A stretch of 64,000 nucleotides of DNA from CBDDHT01 sp965227905 (GTDB taxonomy: Bacteria; Pseudomonadota; Alphaproteobacteria; Rhizobiales; Methyloligellaceae): positions 62,001 to 126,000 of the forward strand of contig OZ245780.1 of the NCBI GenBank assembly GCA_965227905.1, written 5' to 3'. The notes beneath the pieces are model-generated. The model was given only the letters and a program-made list of their open reading frames with translations, had not been told where the DNA came from and did not search any database. Both the position numbers and the translations under genes were made by a program. Below, one piece after another: positions 35,790-44,907 of the stretch (position 1 is its first letter; each line of letters opens with the position of its first letter).

Positions 35790-38738
35790 ATGAGCGCCAA
35801 GACAAACACCTCCAAAACCGCCAATCCAGGCAATATCGGGCCGGACGACCATGTGTTTCTGGTCGATGGCTCCTCCTATATCTTTCGCGCCTATCACGCG
35901 CTTCCGCCTTTGACGCGCAAGACGGACGGCCTGCCCGTCGGCGCCGTGTCGGGTTTCTGCAACATGCTGTGGAAACTGCTGCAGGAGGGCGACCCCTCCC
36001 GCGAAGGCATTTTCCCGACCCACATTGCCGTCATCTTCGACCCCAAGGGCGGCACATTCCGCAACGAGATCTACGACGAATACAAGGCCAACCGACCGCC
36101 GCCGCCGGAAGACCTGGTGCCGCAGTTCGGGCTGATCCGGGACGCGGTCCGCGCGTTCAATGTCGCCTGTATCGAACGTAAAAACTACGAGGCGGACGAT
36201 CTGATCGCGACCTACTGCACATTGGCCAGCGCCGCCGGTGCCGAGGTGACCATCGTCGGGTCCGACAAGGACCTCATGCAGCTGATCGACGACAATATTT
36301 CCATGGTCGACACGCTGAACACGAAGCAGCGCGGCACGCCCAAGCGCACCGAGCATGACGGCGTCGTCGAAAAATTCGGAGTGCCACCGGAAAAGGTGAT
36401 CGACGTTCAGGCGCTTGCCGGAGACTCGACCGACAATATCCCGGGCGTTCCCGGCATCGGCATCAAGACGGCGGCCCAGCTCATCGAGGAATATGGCGAT
36501 CTCGAAACGCTTCTCGATCGTGCCGAAGAGATCAAGCAGAAGAAGCGCCGTGAGAACCTGATCGAGTTTGCCGAGCTGGCTCGTGTCTCCAAGCAGCTTG
36601 TGACCCTTGACCGGAATGCACCGCTCGATGTCGATCTGGACGGCCTTTCCGTGGAACCGGCCGACGGCCCGAAGGCCATCGCGTTCCTCAAGGCCGTCGG
36701 GTTCACGACGTTGACCAAACGTGTTGCCGAGACCTATGGCGTCGACACGGACGCCGTCGAACCGGCAGAGCTGACGATCAAGGGCTGGGAGGCGACGGAG
36801 GCTGTAACGCCGACCGCGCCCACGGATGGCGCGAAGGCCACACCGGCAAACCGTGCGGCAGAGGCCGCCGCTGACGCACTCAAGGTGCCGATCGACACAA
36901 ATGCCTATGAGACGGTGACGGATCTTGCAGGCCTCGAGTCCTGGATCGCGCAAGCACGCGATCAGGGTTATTTCGCCTTCGATACCGAAACGGATTCCCT
37001 TGATGCGAACCAGGCAAACCTGGTGGGTGTCTCAATGGCCCTTGCCCCGGGCAAGGCCTGCTACGTTCCTCTGCAGCACCGATCCAGCGAGGGTCTCGAC
37101 TTGGACGGGACGGGCGCCATCGAGCAGATCGACATCAAGGACGCGCTGGCGGCTCTCAAGCCTTTGCTGGAAGACCCGTCCGTCCTCAAGATCGGGCAGA
37201 ATCTCAAATACGATATCGTCGTGCTCGACACCCATGGTATCGGCTTTGCCGCGCTCGACGACACGATGCTGATGTCATACGCCCTGGACGCGGGACGCGG
37301 CGGCCACGGTATGGAAGATCTCGCCAAACGCCATCTCGGCCATACCTGTATTTCGTTCAAGGACGTGGCTGGTACGGGCAAATCGCAGATCACCTTCGAC
37401 AAGGTTCCACTCGACACGGCAACAGCCTATGCCGCCGAGGATGCCGACGTGACACTACGGCTCTGGGAGGTGCTGAAGCCGCGACTTGCGGCGGAGCAGG
37501 CCACCACTGTCTACCAAACCCTCGAGCGGCCGCTTGCCCCAGTCCTTGCGGGGATGGAACGCGCCGGCGTCTATGTGGAACGGCAGGTTCTGTCGCGGCT
37601 CTCGGGAAACTTCGCGCAGTCCCTTGCACGCCTGGAGCATGAGATTCACGAGCTGGCCGGCGAGTCATTCAATGTCGGCTCTCCCAAACAAGTCGGCGAA
37701 ATATTGTTCGACAAGATGGGCATTGAAGGCGGCAAGAAGACCAAGACTGGCGCATGGGGTACCGGAGCGGAAGTCCTGGAAGAGCTTGCGGCCCAGGGGC
37801 ACGAGATGCCCCAAAAGATGCTTGAGTGGCGACAGCTCTCGAAACTGAAAAGCACTTATACGGACTCTCTGCCGAACTTCATCAATCCGGACACGAAGCG
37901 GATCCATACGTCTTATGCCATGGCGGCGACATCAACAGGCCGGCTGGCGTCGACGGACCCCAATCTGCAGAACATTCCCGTGCGCACGCCCGAGGGCCGC
38001 GAGATCCGGACGGCATTTGTCGCCGAGAAGGGCAACCAGCTCATCTCCGCCGATTACAGCCAGATCGAGCTGCGCGTGCTGGCCCACGTGGCTGACATTG
38101 CGGCACTCCGCAAAGCCTTCGACGATGGTCTGGACATCCACGCGATGACGGCATCGGAAATGTTCAACGTGCCGATCGAGGGCATGGACCCGATGATCCG
38201 GCGCCGTGCAAAGGCGATCAATTTCGGCATCATCTACGGGATTTCAGCCTTCGGCCTCGCCAATCAACTCAGCATCTCACGGGGCGAGGCCAGCGACTAT
38301 ATCAAGACTTATTTCGAACGCTTTCCCGGCATCAAGGATTATATGGAAGAGACGAAGAAGGCGGCCCATGCGCAAGGGTTTGTGGAGACGGTGTTCGGGC
38401 GCAAGGCGCACTTTACCGACATCAACACCAAGAACCCGCAGCGTCGCGCCTTCTATGAGCGGGCCGCGATCAACGCACCGATCCAGGGGTCGGCGGCGGA
38501 CATTATTCGCCGCGCCATGATCCGCATGCCGGCCGCCCTGCAGAAGGCAAAGCTGGATGGGCGGATGCTCCTGCAGGTGCATGACGAGTTGATTTTCGAA
38601 GTTCCGAAAAACCAGGTGAAGAAGACCATCGAGACGGCACGCGCGGTGATGGAGCGCGCGCCTGAACCCACACTCAAGCTCGCGGTGCCGCTCAAGGTCG
38701 ACGCGAACGCCGCAGACAATTGGGAGGCCGCACATTGA
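35790..38738 (+). CDS. polA: DNA polymerase I
   Basis: Start ATG at 35790. Residues 20-330 form the 5'-3' exonuclease (HVFLVDGSSYIFRAYHALPP, EADDLIATY, then a helix-hairpin-helix DNIPGVPGIGIKTAAQL). Residues 370-560 are a 3'-5' exonuclease with YFAFDTETDSLD and KIGQNLKYDIVVL, so proofreading residues seem kept. The C-terminal polymerase contains STGRLASTDPNLQNIP, SADYSQIELRVLAH, RRRAKAINFGIIYG and the active-site LQVHDELIFEV. At 982 aa it is full length. It fills gaps and removes primers. Its stop overlaps the pyrE start. Confidence 0.97.
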   Translation: MSAKTNTSKTANPGNIGPDDHVFLVDGSSYIFRAYHALPPLTRKTDGLPVGAVSGFCNMLWKLLQEGDPSREGIFPTHIAVIFDPKGGTFRNEIYDEYKANRPPPPEDLVPQFGLIRDAVRAFNVACIERKNYEADDLIATYCTLASAAGAEVTIVGSDKDLMQLIDDNISMVDTLNTKQRGTPKRTEHDGVVEKFGVPPEKVIDVQALAGDSTDNIPGVPGIGIKTAAQLIEEYGDLETLLDRAEEIKQKKRRENLIEFAELARVSKQLVTLDRNAPLDVDLDGLSVEPADGPKAIAFLKAVGFTTLTKRVAETYGVDTDAVEPAELTIKGWEATEAVTPTAPTDGAKATPANRAAEAAADALKVPIDTNAYETVTDLAGLESWIAQARDQGYFAFDTETDSLDANQANLVGVSMALAPGKACYVPLQHRSSEGLDLDGTGAIEQIDIKDALAALKPLLEDPSVLKIGQNLKYDIVVLDTHGIGFAALDDTMLMSYALDAGRGGHGMEDLAKRHLGHTCISFKDVAGTGKSQITFDKVPLDTATAYAAEDADVTLRLWEVLKPRLAAEQATTVYQTLERPLAPVLAGMERAGVYVERQVLSRLSGNFAQSLARLEHEIHELAGESFNVGSPKQVGEILFDKMGIEGGKKTKTGAWGTGAEVLEELAAQGHEMPQKMLEWRQLSKLKSTYTDSLPNFINPDTKRIHTSYAMAATSTGRLASTDPNLQNIPVRTPEGREIRTAFVAEKGNQLISADYSQIELRVLAHVADIAALRKAFDDGLDIHAMTASEMFNVPIEGMDPMIRRRAKAINFGIIYGISAFGLANQLSISRGEASDYIKTYFERFPGIKDYMEETKKAAHAQGFVETVFGRKAHFTDINTKNPQRRAFYERAAINAPIQGSAADIIRRAMIRMPAALQKAKLDGRMLLQVHDELIFEVPKNQVKKTIETARAVMERAPEPTLKLAVPLKVDANAADNWEAAH

Positions 38739-39325
38739 GCGCACTTCAGAAGAGCCAGGATAGCGATACGACGGACCCACGTCGTGTCGCCCTGCGAGAC
38801 ATTATCATCGCCCGCTCCTTCAAACGCGGCGAGGACATTCAGCTCGCCTCAGGGCGTTCAAGCAGTTTCTATTTCGACATGAAGGCGACGATGCTGCATC
38901 CCAAAGGGGCGGCGCTCATTGCCGAGTTGATGCTGGATGCTGCCGAGCCGTTCGCGCCGGATTATGTGGGCGGACTGGAGATGGGCGCCGTGCCAATCGT
39001 TTGTGCGGCGAGCGCGGCAAGCGACCGGCGCGAGAAGCCGGTCGCGGCCTTCTTCGTGCGCAAGACGGCCAAGGGGCATGGGACACGGGCGCTGATCGAG
39101 GGATTGGCTCCGGATGAGGATCTGACCGGTCGCCGCGTCGTCATCGTCGAAGACGTGACGACGACAGGCAACTCGGCATTGAAAGCGGTTGCGGCTGCGG
39201 AAGAGCAAGGCGCGACGGTTGTCGCGGTCCTCACGATTGTCGATCGGCTCGAGGGCGCGGTCGACACGATGGCGAAAGAGGGCCATCCGTTCGTCGCGCT
39301 GTTCCGGGCGGACGAATTCGTCTGA
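38735..39325 (+). CDS. pyrE: Orotate phosphoribosyltransferase
   Basis: TTG start at 38735, overlapping the polA stop (TTGA), with GGAGG 7 bp upstream. The 196-aa protein has LASGRSSSFYFDMKA at the front, the region YVGGLEMGAVPIV, the flexible loop with FVRKTAKGHGT and the PRPP-binding RVVIVEDVTTTGNS. It makes OMP from orotate and PRPP in pyrimidine synthesis. Translational coupling to polA is likely. An internal MITE-like repeat lies just after its stop. Confidence 0.95.
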   Translation: MSALQKSQDSDTTDPRRVALRDIIIARSFKRGEDIQLASGRSSSFYFDMKATMLHPKGAALIAELMLDAAEPFAPDYVGGLEMGAVPIVCAASAASDRREKPVAAFFVRKTAKGHGTRALIEGLAPDEDLTGRRVVIVEDVTTTGNSALKAVAAAEEQGATVVAVLTIVDRLEGAVDTMAKEGHPFVALFRADEFV

Positions 39326-39357
39326 GCGGGATACGGCGAGACCGCATCCCCTCATCC

Positions 39358-39624
39358 TAGAGCCCTTTCCGATCATATAGAGGCATTTGACCGGTGTTTC
39401 GCGTCTTCCGGCTAGACACAATTCCCGCCTTGGTCTTATTGACCACAAGGGGATTGTAACGACGTCCGGAGGGCGCGAAATACCGGCCTTCGGTGGGCCC
39501 ATTCCGCCCATCGGCTTCGTTGCAGAGCTTACACGATGCTATGGCATCGCGCCGCGCTCCGCGCCTAACCGAATTGACGGAATGGGCTCCATCAAATGAC
39601 TCTATATGGTCGGAAAGGGCTCTA
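39358..39624. repeat. MITE-like element with 25-bp terminal inverted repeats
   Basis: The ends 39358-39382 and 39600-39624 match as inverted repeats at 24 of 25 positions. Each begins with TA followed by GAGCCCTTTCCGA, as expected for IS630/Tc1-type elements that duplicate TA. The 217 bp between have no transposase. It is a non-autonomous element lying between convergent genes. Confidence 0.8.
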
Positions 39625-39625
39625 G

Positions 39626-39696
39626 CCTTCTCCCCAGGGAGAAGGGACGATGTGGCAAAGTCCTATCGGATAAAAGCCCTCTCCCTGGGGAGAGGG
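39626..39696. terminator. Two related palindromes between convergent pyrE and htpG
   Basis: Two 20-bp perfect palindromes: CCTTCTCCC-CA-GGGAGAAGG at 39626-39645 and CCCTCTCCC-TG-GGGAGAGGG at 39677-39696. They are variants of one unit and resemble widespread REP-like repeats. Their place between convergent stops suggests two-way termination. Confidence 0.6.
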
Positions 39697-39727
39697 TTGG
39701 GTGAGGGGCAGGCGGCAAATCTGCGTC

Positions 39728-41653
39728 CTACGCTTCCGTCTCCAAACCAGCCAGAACCAGCCGGTTGAGCCGCTGCGCGAACTTCGCCGGGTCGGCCGGC
39801 GCGTTGCCTTCGAGCAGCCGTGCCTGATCCAGCAGGATCCACGCCAGATCTTCGAAGTCCTCGTTGTCACTGGCGCGCGATCGTTCCTCCAGGCCCTTGA
39901 CCAGAGCATGAGCGGCATTGATCTCCAGATCCGGCTTCTGGCCCGAAACGCCTTGCTGACGTTCCATGATCTTATCGAGACCGCGGTCGGGACCGCCTTG
40001 TGGCGCCACGAGGCAGGCCGGGCTTTCGACCAGGCGTTTCGACAGGCGGACCTCGCCGACATGGTCTGCAAGCAGAGTCTTGAGCCGGCCGGTCAGAGCA
40101 GCCATGGCGGGTGAAGCCGCCTCGTCCGCAGCTTTACTGGCTTCCTCGGGGAGCGGGATATTGCTGAGGTCGGCGTCGCCCTGGGTCACCGACTGGAACG
40201 GCTTGCCGTCGAAGCCGAGTGCCGTCGCCACCCAGAAATTATCGACCGGGTCGGTCAGCATGAGCACTTCGACACCGCGCGCCTTATAACCTTCGAGCTG
40301 CGGGCTGGCCTTGAGCTGTTCCAAACTTTCCCCGGCCATGTAGTAGATGGCGGTCTGGTTTTCCTTCAGGTCTGCAACCACGTCCTTGAGCGAGCGCCAT
40401 CCTTCGGCTTCGGTCGAGCGGAAGCGGCAGATCTCGAAGATCGCGTCGCGTCGTTCCGGGTCTTCGTAAAGACCTTCCTTGATGACGCCCCCGAAGGCTT
40501 CCCACAGCGGCGTGTATTTCTCGTCATCTTTCGCCAGTTTTGCGAGTTCCGAGAGAATACGTCCTGTCACGCCCTTGCGGATCGACCCGACGATGGGATT
40601 GTTCTGCAGCATCTCGCGGCTGATGTTCAGCGGTACGTCTTCTGAATCGATGACGCCGCGCACGAAGCGTAGATAGGCGGGCAGCATCTCGGCGTCGTCC
40701 GTGATGAACACGCGCCGCACATAGAGTTTGACGCGACCGCTCCGTTCCGGGTCGTAGAGATCGAAAGGCTTCGTCGACGGGACAAAGAGAAGGACCGTGT
40801 ATTCATGCCGGCCCTCGGCCCGGTAGTGCAGCGTGATCGCCGGTTCGTCGAAGGCGGTCGCGACGTGGTGATAGAATTCCTTGTACTGCTCTTCCGAGAT
40901 GTCGGACTTCGGCCGCGACCAGAGCGCACTCGCCTGGTTGAGCTGCTGGGGCTCTTCACCACTGGCAAAGACGATCGGGAATGAGATGTGATCGGAGTAG
41001 GCACGCACGATGCGGCTGATCTCGGCCTCTTCGAGATAGTCGAGTGCATCGTCCTTCAGATGTAGGGTCACGACCGTGCCGCGGGCAAGCTTCTCCGCCA
41101 TCTCACCTTCGGCCGGCTCGACTGAAAAGCGCCCCTCGCCATTCGACGACCAGATATGGGCCTCGTCCGTCCCAGCTTTGCGGGAGAGGACCTCGACCCG
41201 GTCGGCCGCCATGAAGGCCGAGTAGAACCCGACGCCGAACTGGCCGATCAGATTGACGCCATCCTCGCCCTGACCCAGGCGATCGATGAATGCCTTGGTT
41301 CCCGACCGCGCGATGGTGCCCAGATTGCCGATGAGCTCATCCCGGTCCATGCCCAGGCCATTGTCGGCGATGGACAGCGCTTTGGCGTCCTTGTCCGCAT
41401 GGATGGTGATCTTGAGATCGGAATCGTCCTTGGTCAGGTCGGGCTCGGTAATCGCCTGATGGCGGAGCCGGTCGCAGGCATCGGCAGCATTGGAAATCAG
41501 CTCGCGCAGGAAGATCTCACGCTCGGAGTAGACCGAGTGCACCATCAGGTGCAGAAGCCGCGCGACTTCCGCCTGAAAAGAGAATTCGCCTTCGCCAGCC
41601 GCCGCCTCTGCCGCAGGCTGCTGGTCTGTCTCTGTTTTCGTATCTTCGCTCAT
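39728..41653 (-). CDS. htpG: Chaperone HtpG (Hsp90)
   Basis: The ATG at 41653 has GGAGGG 4 bp before it; the frame upstream is not needed. The 641-aa protein has the GHKL ATPase motifs ELISNAADACDRLRH, IADNGLGMDRDEL, GTIARSGTKAF and QFGVGFYSAFM, then the middle domain with RGVIDSEDVPLNISREM and a dimerisation C-terminus. About 20 acidic Ala/Glu-rich residues precede the usual start. It is an ATP-dependent chaperone in the cytoplasm. A 27-bp hairpin at 41729-41755 lies about 75 bp before the start and may be part of its leader. Confidence 0.97.
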   Translation of the reverse strand: MSEDTKTETDQQPAAEAAAGEGEFSFQAEVARLLHLMVHSVYSEREIFLRELISNAADACDRLRHQAITEPDLTKDDSDLKITIHADKDAKALSIADNGLGMDRDELIGNLGTIARSGTKAFIDRLGQGEDGVNLIGQFGVGFYSAFMAADRVEVLSRKAGTDEAHIWSSNGEGRFSVEPAEGEMAEKLARGTVVTLHLKDDALDYLEEAEISRIVRAYSDHISFPIVFASGEEPQQLNQASALWSRPKSDISEEQYKEFYHHVATAFDEPAITLHYRAEGRHEYTVLLFVPSTKPFDLYDPERSGRVKLYVRRVFITDDAEMLPAYLRFVRGVIDSEDVPLNISREMLQNNPIVGSIRKGVTGRILSELAKLAKDDEKYTPLWEAFGGVIKEGLYEDPERRDAIFEICRFRSTEAEGWRSLKDVVADLKENQTAIYYMAGESLEQLKASPQLEGYKARGVEVLMLTDPVDNFWVATALGFDGKPFQSVTQGDADLSNIPLPEEASKAADEAASPAMAALTGRLKTLLADHVGEVRLSKRLVESPACLVAPQGGPDRGLDKIMERQQGVSGQKPDLEINAAHALVKGLEERSRASDNEDFEDLAWILLDQARLLEGNAPADPAKFAQRLNRLVLAGLETEA

Positions 41654-41728
41654 GAGCCCTCCACTACGGACTGAAGCTGTGAATCTGCCGCGTGAATGCA
41701 ATCAAATTTCGGGAATTTCAAGTGAAAA

Positions 41729-41755
41729 GGGCGGACCGGATCAACCGGCCCGCCC
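41729..41755. promoter_or_regulatory. GC-rich hairpin upstream of htpG
   Basis: GGGCGGACCGG and CCGGCCCGCCC pair around ATCAA with one mismatch. It lies between the divergent htpG and DUF2794 genes. It could be a leader hairpin or a terminator of nothing obvious; role unknown. Confidence 0.4.
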
Positions 41756-42044
41756 AGTGTTCGTACTTGGGATAGAACGGACACTTCCATCTAAGTGGCC
41801 CGGTCCGAAGATTGAGACCCCGGGGGGGCTGGGGGGCTGAGATTTCCGAAGCCTTGTCCAGGACCGGGCCGAGAGGCAACGTGGCTATAATAGCACGGTT
41901 TTGGGCATCGTCAGGGCTGAATCACGGCATTCCTGTGATTCACATTACAATTTGTTACGCTTCGTGTTGCGGCTATCCGGGGATTGCTTGAATTCCTGTC
42001 ATACAGCCGTCATCATACGTTTTCATGACCTAACAGGAGGCGCA

Positions 42045-42434
42045 ATGAGCGATAGCGAACCCATAGCATTTCACCCGGCCCGCGGCGCGGTCAGTCAAAA
42101 CAACGGCACGCGGGCAACGGGAAAGAAAAGAGCCAGCCCGATCGCCTTCGACAGGCATGAACTTGGCCAGATATTGAAAGTGTATGGACGAAAAGTCGCT
42201 GCGGGCGAATGGCGCGACTACGCCATCGATATGCACAAGGAGAAAGCAATCTTCTCCGTATTCCGCCGCTCCAGCGAAGTCCCCATCTACCGCATCGAAA
42301 AAGATCCGAAACTGGCGCGCCGACAGGGTGCCTATTCCGTCATTGCGCAGACCGGCCTGATCCTGAAACGCGGCCACGATCTGCGCAACGTGCTTCGCGT
42401 TCTGGAACGCCGGCTGGAGCTGGTTCAGGCTTAG
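42045..42434 (+). CDS. DUF2794 domain protein, 129 aa
   Basis: AGGAGG is 6 bp before ATG 42045 (MSDSEPIAFHPARG). Upstream codons in the same frame are unlikely. The main domain, IAFDRHELGQILKVYGRKVA through DYAIDMHKEKAIFSVFRR to RIEKDPKLARRQGAY, is the DUF2794 family, found across alphaproteobacteria. Function unknown. It supports the alphaproteobacterial origin and marks the right end of core chromosome. Confidence 0.9.
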   Translation: MSDSEPIAFHPARGAVSQNNGTRATGKKRASPIAFDRHELGQILKVYGRKVAAGEWRDYAIDMHKEKAIFSVFRRSSEVPIYRIEKDPKLARRQGAYSVIAQTGLILKRGHDLRNVLRVLERRLELVQA

Positions 42435-42604
42435 ATTTTTCGATGTTTGCACGCCCCCGCAACCAACGCCTCCTCATTATGGGAATTCGAGGTAGGTAGG
42501 ACACGCGTGTTGCGTGCTCCCTCCACCATCGCCTCCTTGTCAGGGCAATTGAAAACCATAGAGTCTTGCTGAGACTCGTTTATCCAAGACAAGCCGCTCT
42601 CTAC

Positions 42605-42745
42605 GTAAGCGTCCGGTGTGTCCGCTCTTGTGGCGTCCGCAATGATGGTGATGCTTGTCAGCGATGGCGGGCGAAGGTGAGCGGCCGAAGGCCATGCGCT
42701 TGAGGCGCATCAACTCTGCCTGCAGCTTCTCGATCGATAGCGGGC
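42605..42745. mobile_element. Rearranged remnant of an IS66-family element
   Basis: GTAAGCGTCCGGTG at 42605 is an IS66-type end, and the next 70 bp are similar to the tnpA-side end of the intact copies. It then joins directly to DNA whose minus strand reads IEKLQAELMRLKRMAFGR, the N-terminal coiled coil of TnpC. The parts are in an order not possible in an intact element, so it is a deleted and rearranged copy. Confidence 0.65.
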
Positions 42746-42943
42746 CTCAATATTGGGCGCCACAGACAGATGAATGGGAGGCGTGTCAGGCTGCGAGTGA
42801 TAGACCCCCTTTAAGTGATCAAAAGCAAGGGCTGCCACTACAGCCAACGCATAGGCTTCCGCATTGGTGATGTGGTTTTCGTTGGCGTGATTTTTCTCAT
42901 CCCAGAACCCCCACTCTGAGCGCCAGCGCCCGAAGCTATCGTC
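42741..42943 (-). pseudogene. Fragment of an unrecognised gene
   Basis: After a stop at 42944-42946 the minus strand reads DDSFGRWRSEWGFWDEKNHA, then NENHITNAEAYALAVVAALA and FDHLKGVYHS. The composition is clearly coding. There is no start, and at the other end it runs into the IS66 remnant. It is the C-terminal part of a gene cut by that element. Confidence 0.5.
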
Positions 42944-43131
42944 TCATTGCCGGAAAGGCCGACAATGAACTAACATTCAAACCGGACCAATCAAGCGGGG
43001 CGGGTCAACAGCCCTTCCGTGATCAAAAGCGTGTTTCAAGAATGATCGTCGACAGCGCCAAGCGTACCGAAACGGAGTCGCAAGCATGTGACGCTATTAC
43101 AACAATGCATCAAATGACGAAGGACAATCAA

Positions 43132-43587
43132 ATGAACCGCACCATCATTTTCGCGTTGATCATCTCTGCGCTTTCGAGCAACGCAAATTCAGGTGAACCG
43201 GCCACTATAGACGTTGCGAAAACTAGCGGCTGCGGGTGTTGTGTCGCATGGATCGATCACCTGAAGAAAAACGGATTCTCTACGAAAAGCCAAGACATGG
43301 CGATGGGACAACTGATGCGATTTAAGCTCGATAATGGCATCGACGCGAAATTGGCCTCGTGCCATACGGCCAAGATCGGCGGGTATACGATTGAGGGACA
43401 CGTCCCGGCGAAGGAGATACGACGTCTTCTCAAAGAGCGGCCGGATGCGATCGGCTTGTCAGTCCCTGGCATGCCTCTCGGATCGCCGGGCATGGATTTT
43501 GGTGACGACCGCGAATCCTTCGACGTGCTTCTCGTCCGCCGTGGCGGATCGACGGAGGTCTTCGCCTCCTATCCTGGCAAAGAATGA
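43132..43587 (+). CDS. DUF411 periplasmic metal-binding protein
   Basis: The ATG at 43132 with AAGGAC upstream gives a signal peptide (MNRTIIFALIISALSSNANS). The mature domain has KTSGCGCCVAWIDHLKKNG, SCHTAKIGGYTIEGHVPA and GLSVPGMPLGSPGMD, all typical of DUF411. Family members occur in copper-resistance loci and probably bind copper with the CxCC and Met-rich motifs. The gene is first of a three-gene overlapping operon with a 51-aa ORF and lspA. A paralogue lies at 62545-63033. Confidence 0.9.
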   Translation: MNRTIIFALIISALSSNANSGEPATIDVAKTSGCGCCVAWIDHLKKNGFSTKSQDMAMGQLMRFKLDNGIDAKLASCHTAKIGGYTIEGHVPAKEIRRLLKERPDAIGLSVPGMPLGSPGMDFGDDRESFDVLLVRRGGSTEVFASYPGKE

Positions 43588-43739
43588 CCCTATTCTCCAA
43601 TAAGCTTGCTCGCCTGTTTCCCTTCACGACTCTGCTCGCATTCCGGTCTAATGGCGAGCGGTTGCACGAGGCAGCATTTGCAGAACTTCCGGCCAGTGAA
43701 GGAACTGCTTTGACAACGAAGGGACGGAATAAAGGATGA
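43584..43739 (+). CDS. 51-aa ORF coupled between DUF411 and lspA
   Basis: Its ATG overlaps the DUF411 stop (ATGA, 43584) and its stop overlaps the lspA ATG (ATGA, 43736). This double overlap is hard to explain by chance. It begins MTLFSNKLARLFPFTTLLAF, a basic then hydrophobic start that might target the membrane, followed by a short soluble part. No family is recognised. It may be a real small protein, or a truncated relic kept for coupled translation. Confidence 0.6.
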   Translation: MTLFSNKLARLFPFTTLLAFRSNGERLHEAAFAELPASEGTALTTKGRNKG

Positions 43740-44263
43740 CCGGTATTCGCCAAGATTTCCTCAAGCTTCGGCGTTTCGGAATCGGGCTCTTGGCGATCTC
43801 GCTGGTCTTGATTCTCGATCAAGCCTCCAAGTCGTTCGTGATCGAATTCCTCATGAGTCAGCCACGTGAAGTCCCCATCACGCCCTTTTTCAATCTTTCA
43901 TTGGGGTTCAATCCAGGGATCAGTTTTGGTTTACTCGCTGACCTCGGCTCTTGGGGACCAATCATTCTGTCTTCACTTGCCTTGATAGTCATCGCCATTC
44001 TCCTTCTTTGGCTTTGGAGAGCCGAGGGGGGATGGGAGAGGGCGGCGATCTCTATGGTTATCGGTGGTGCGTTGGGAAATCTCTTGGATCGGATTCGCGC
44101 TGGCGCAGTAACAGACTTTCTTGATTTCCACGTCGGTGCCTATCACTGGCCTGCATTCAATCTGGCCGATACCGGAATCGTTTTTGGCGCCAGCATCCTT
44201 GTTTTTAGATTGCTTGGTTCACCCAGAAGTCGACACGAAACGCTGTCGAAAAAGCCTCGATAA
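43736..44263 (+). CDS. lspA: Signal peptidase II (accessory copy)
   Basis: Start ATG at 43736, overlapping the 51-aa ORF. The 175-aa protein has four membrane helices and both catalytic Asp motifs: GNLLDRIRAGAVTDFLDF and FNLADTGIVFG. It cleaves lipoprotein signal peptides in the inner membrane. LspA copies in metal-resistance loci are known. Here it follows a DUF411 gene, so it is probably an accessory copy rather than the housekeeping one. Confidence 0.93.
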   Translation: MTGIRQDFLKLRRFGIGLLAISLVLILDQASKSFVIEFLMSQPREVPITPFFNLSLGFNPGISFGLLADLGSWGPIILSSLALIVIAILLLWLWRAEGGWERAAISMVIGGALGNLLDRIRAGAVTDFLDFHVGAYHWPAFNLADTGIVFGASILVFRLLGSPRSRHETLSKKPR

Positions 44264-44338
44264 GGCCATAGCAGTCGCTGGAACCCCAACAGCCGGTGGG
44301 GCTGGGCTCCAATTCCACCAGATGAGCCGCTTGACTCT

Positions 44339-44856
44339 CTAGTCCTTCCGGTTCGAATAGATCGGTTCATCTTTTGACTTCGGCAGCACCGTGTACAAAT
44401 CGACATCTTGGAATTCAGGATTGGAACTACGGAGCATAACGGCCGAATAGAAGGTTGCATTCTTCAGGTCATCACATGTCGGAAGTAATTTAATATCCAG
44501 ACTCATATTGACAGGCGGTAGCTTCGTAAACGTTGGTGCGAACAATGGGATTGCAGACTTGAATCTCTTATGAACATCCGGATGAACCAGCATGATCGCA
44601 TGGACATGGGGGGTCATCTCCGGATGCGCTTTCGAAGCACGACCATTCCTCTTCTTTTTTGGAAGTCAGATAGGTGAGCGTATGTCTTGTATCTTTTGGA
44701 GAACGGGTAATCGACATAGGCATAGGTCGATGGCTGGAGATGGCGTTTTCGGCTGTAGTTGTTGATGAACTTGGAAATCATGTGGACGTAGAATTGTTCG
44801 AACCGAATTAGGCACTCGGATGGAGTGATTGGAATTGGGTTAGAGGCTCAATTTTC
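44339..44856 (-). pseudogene. HUH-type replication/relaxase-like gene, frameshifted and cut by IS66
   Basis: Next to the IS66 end the minus strand reads ECLIRFEQFYVHMISKFINN and YAYVDYPFSKRYKTYAHLSD. At an A6 run near 44660 the frame changes and continues as SKAHPEMTPHVHAIMLVHPD to IYSNRKD at the stop 44339. PHVHAIM looks like the HUH metal-binding motif of rolling-circle initiators and relatives. The 5' end is missing, so the IS66 copy or a deletion next to it removed it. Family assignment is tentative. Confidence 0.55.
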
Positions 44857-44907
44857 GTGAGCGTCCGGTGAACACGCTCTGTTGGGAACGGCGACCAGCA
44901 GTTACGC

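Noticed and set aside
35197..35805. 202-codon - strand frame before polA
   Set aside because: Opposite the secreted protein gene, which has a good ribosome site and signal peptide.
35775..36953. 392-codon - strand frame opposite polA
   Set aside because: Antisense shadow of the 5'-3' exonuclease region of polA.
44275..44340. tRNA or terminator after lspA
   Set aside because: Only a 5-bp CCCCA/TGGGG stem can be drawn and no T-run or cloverleaf is present.
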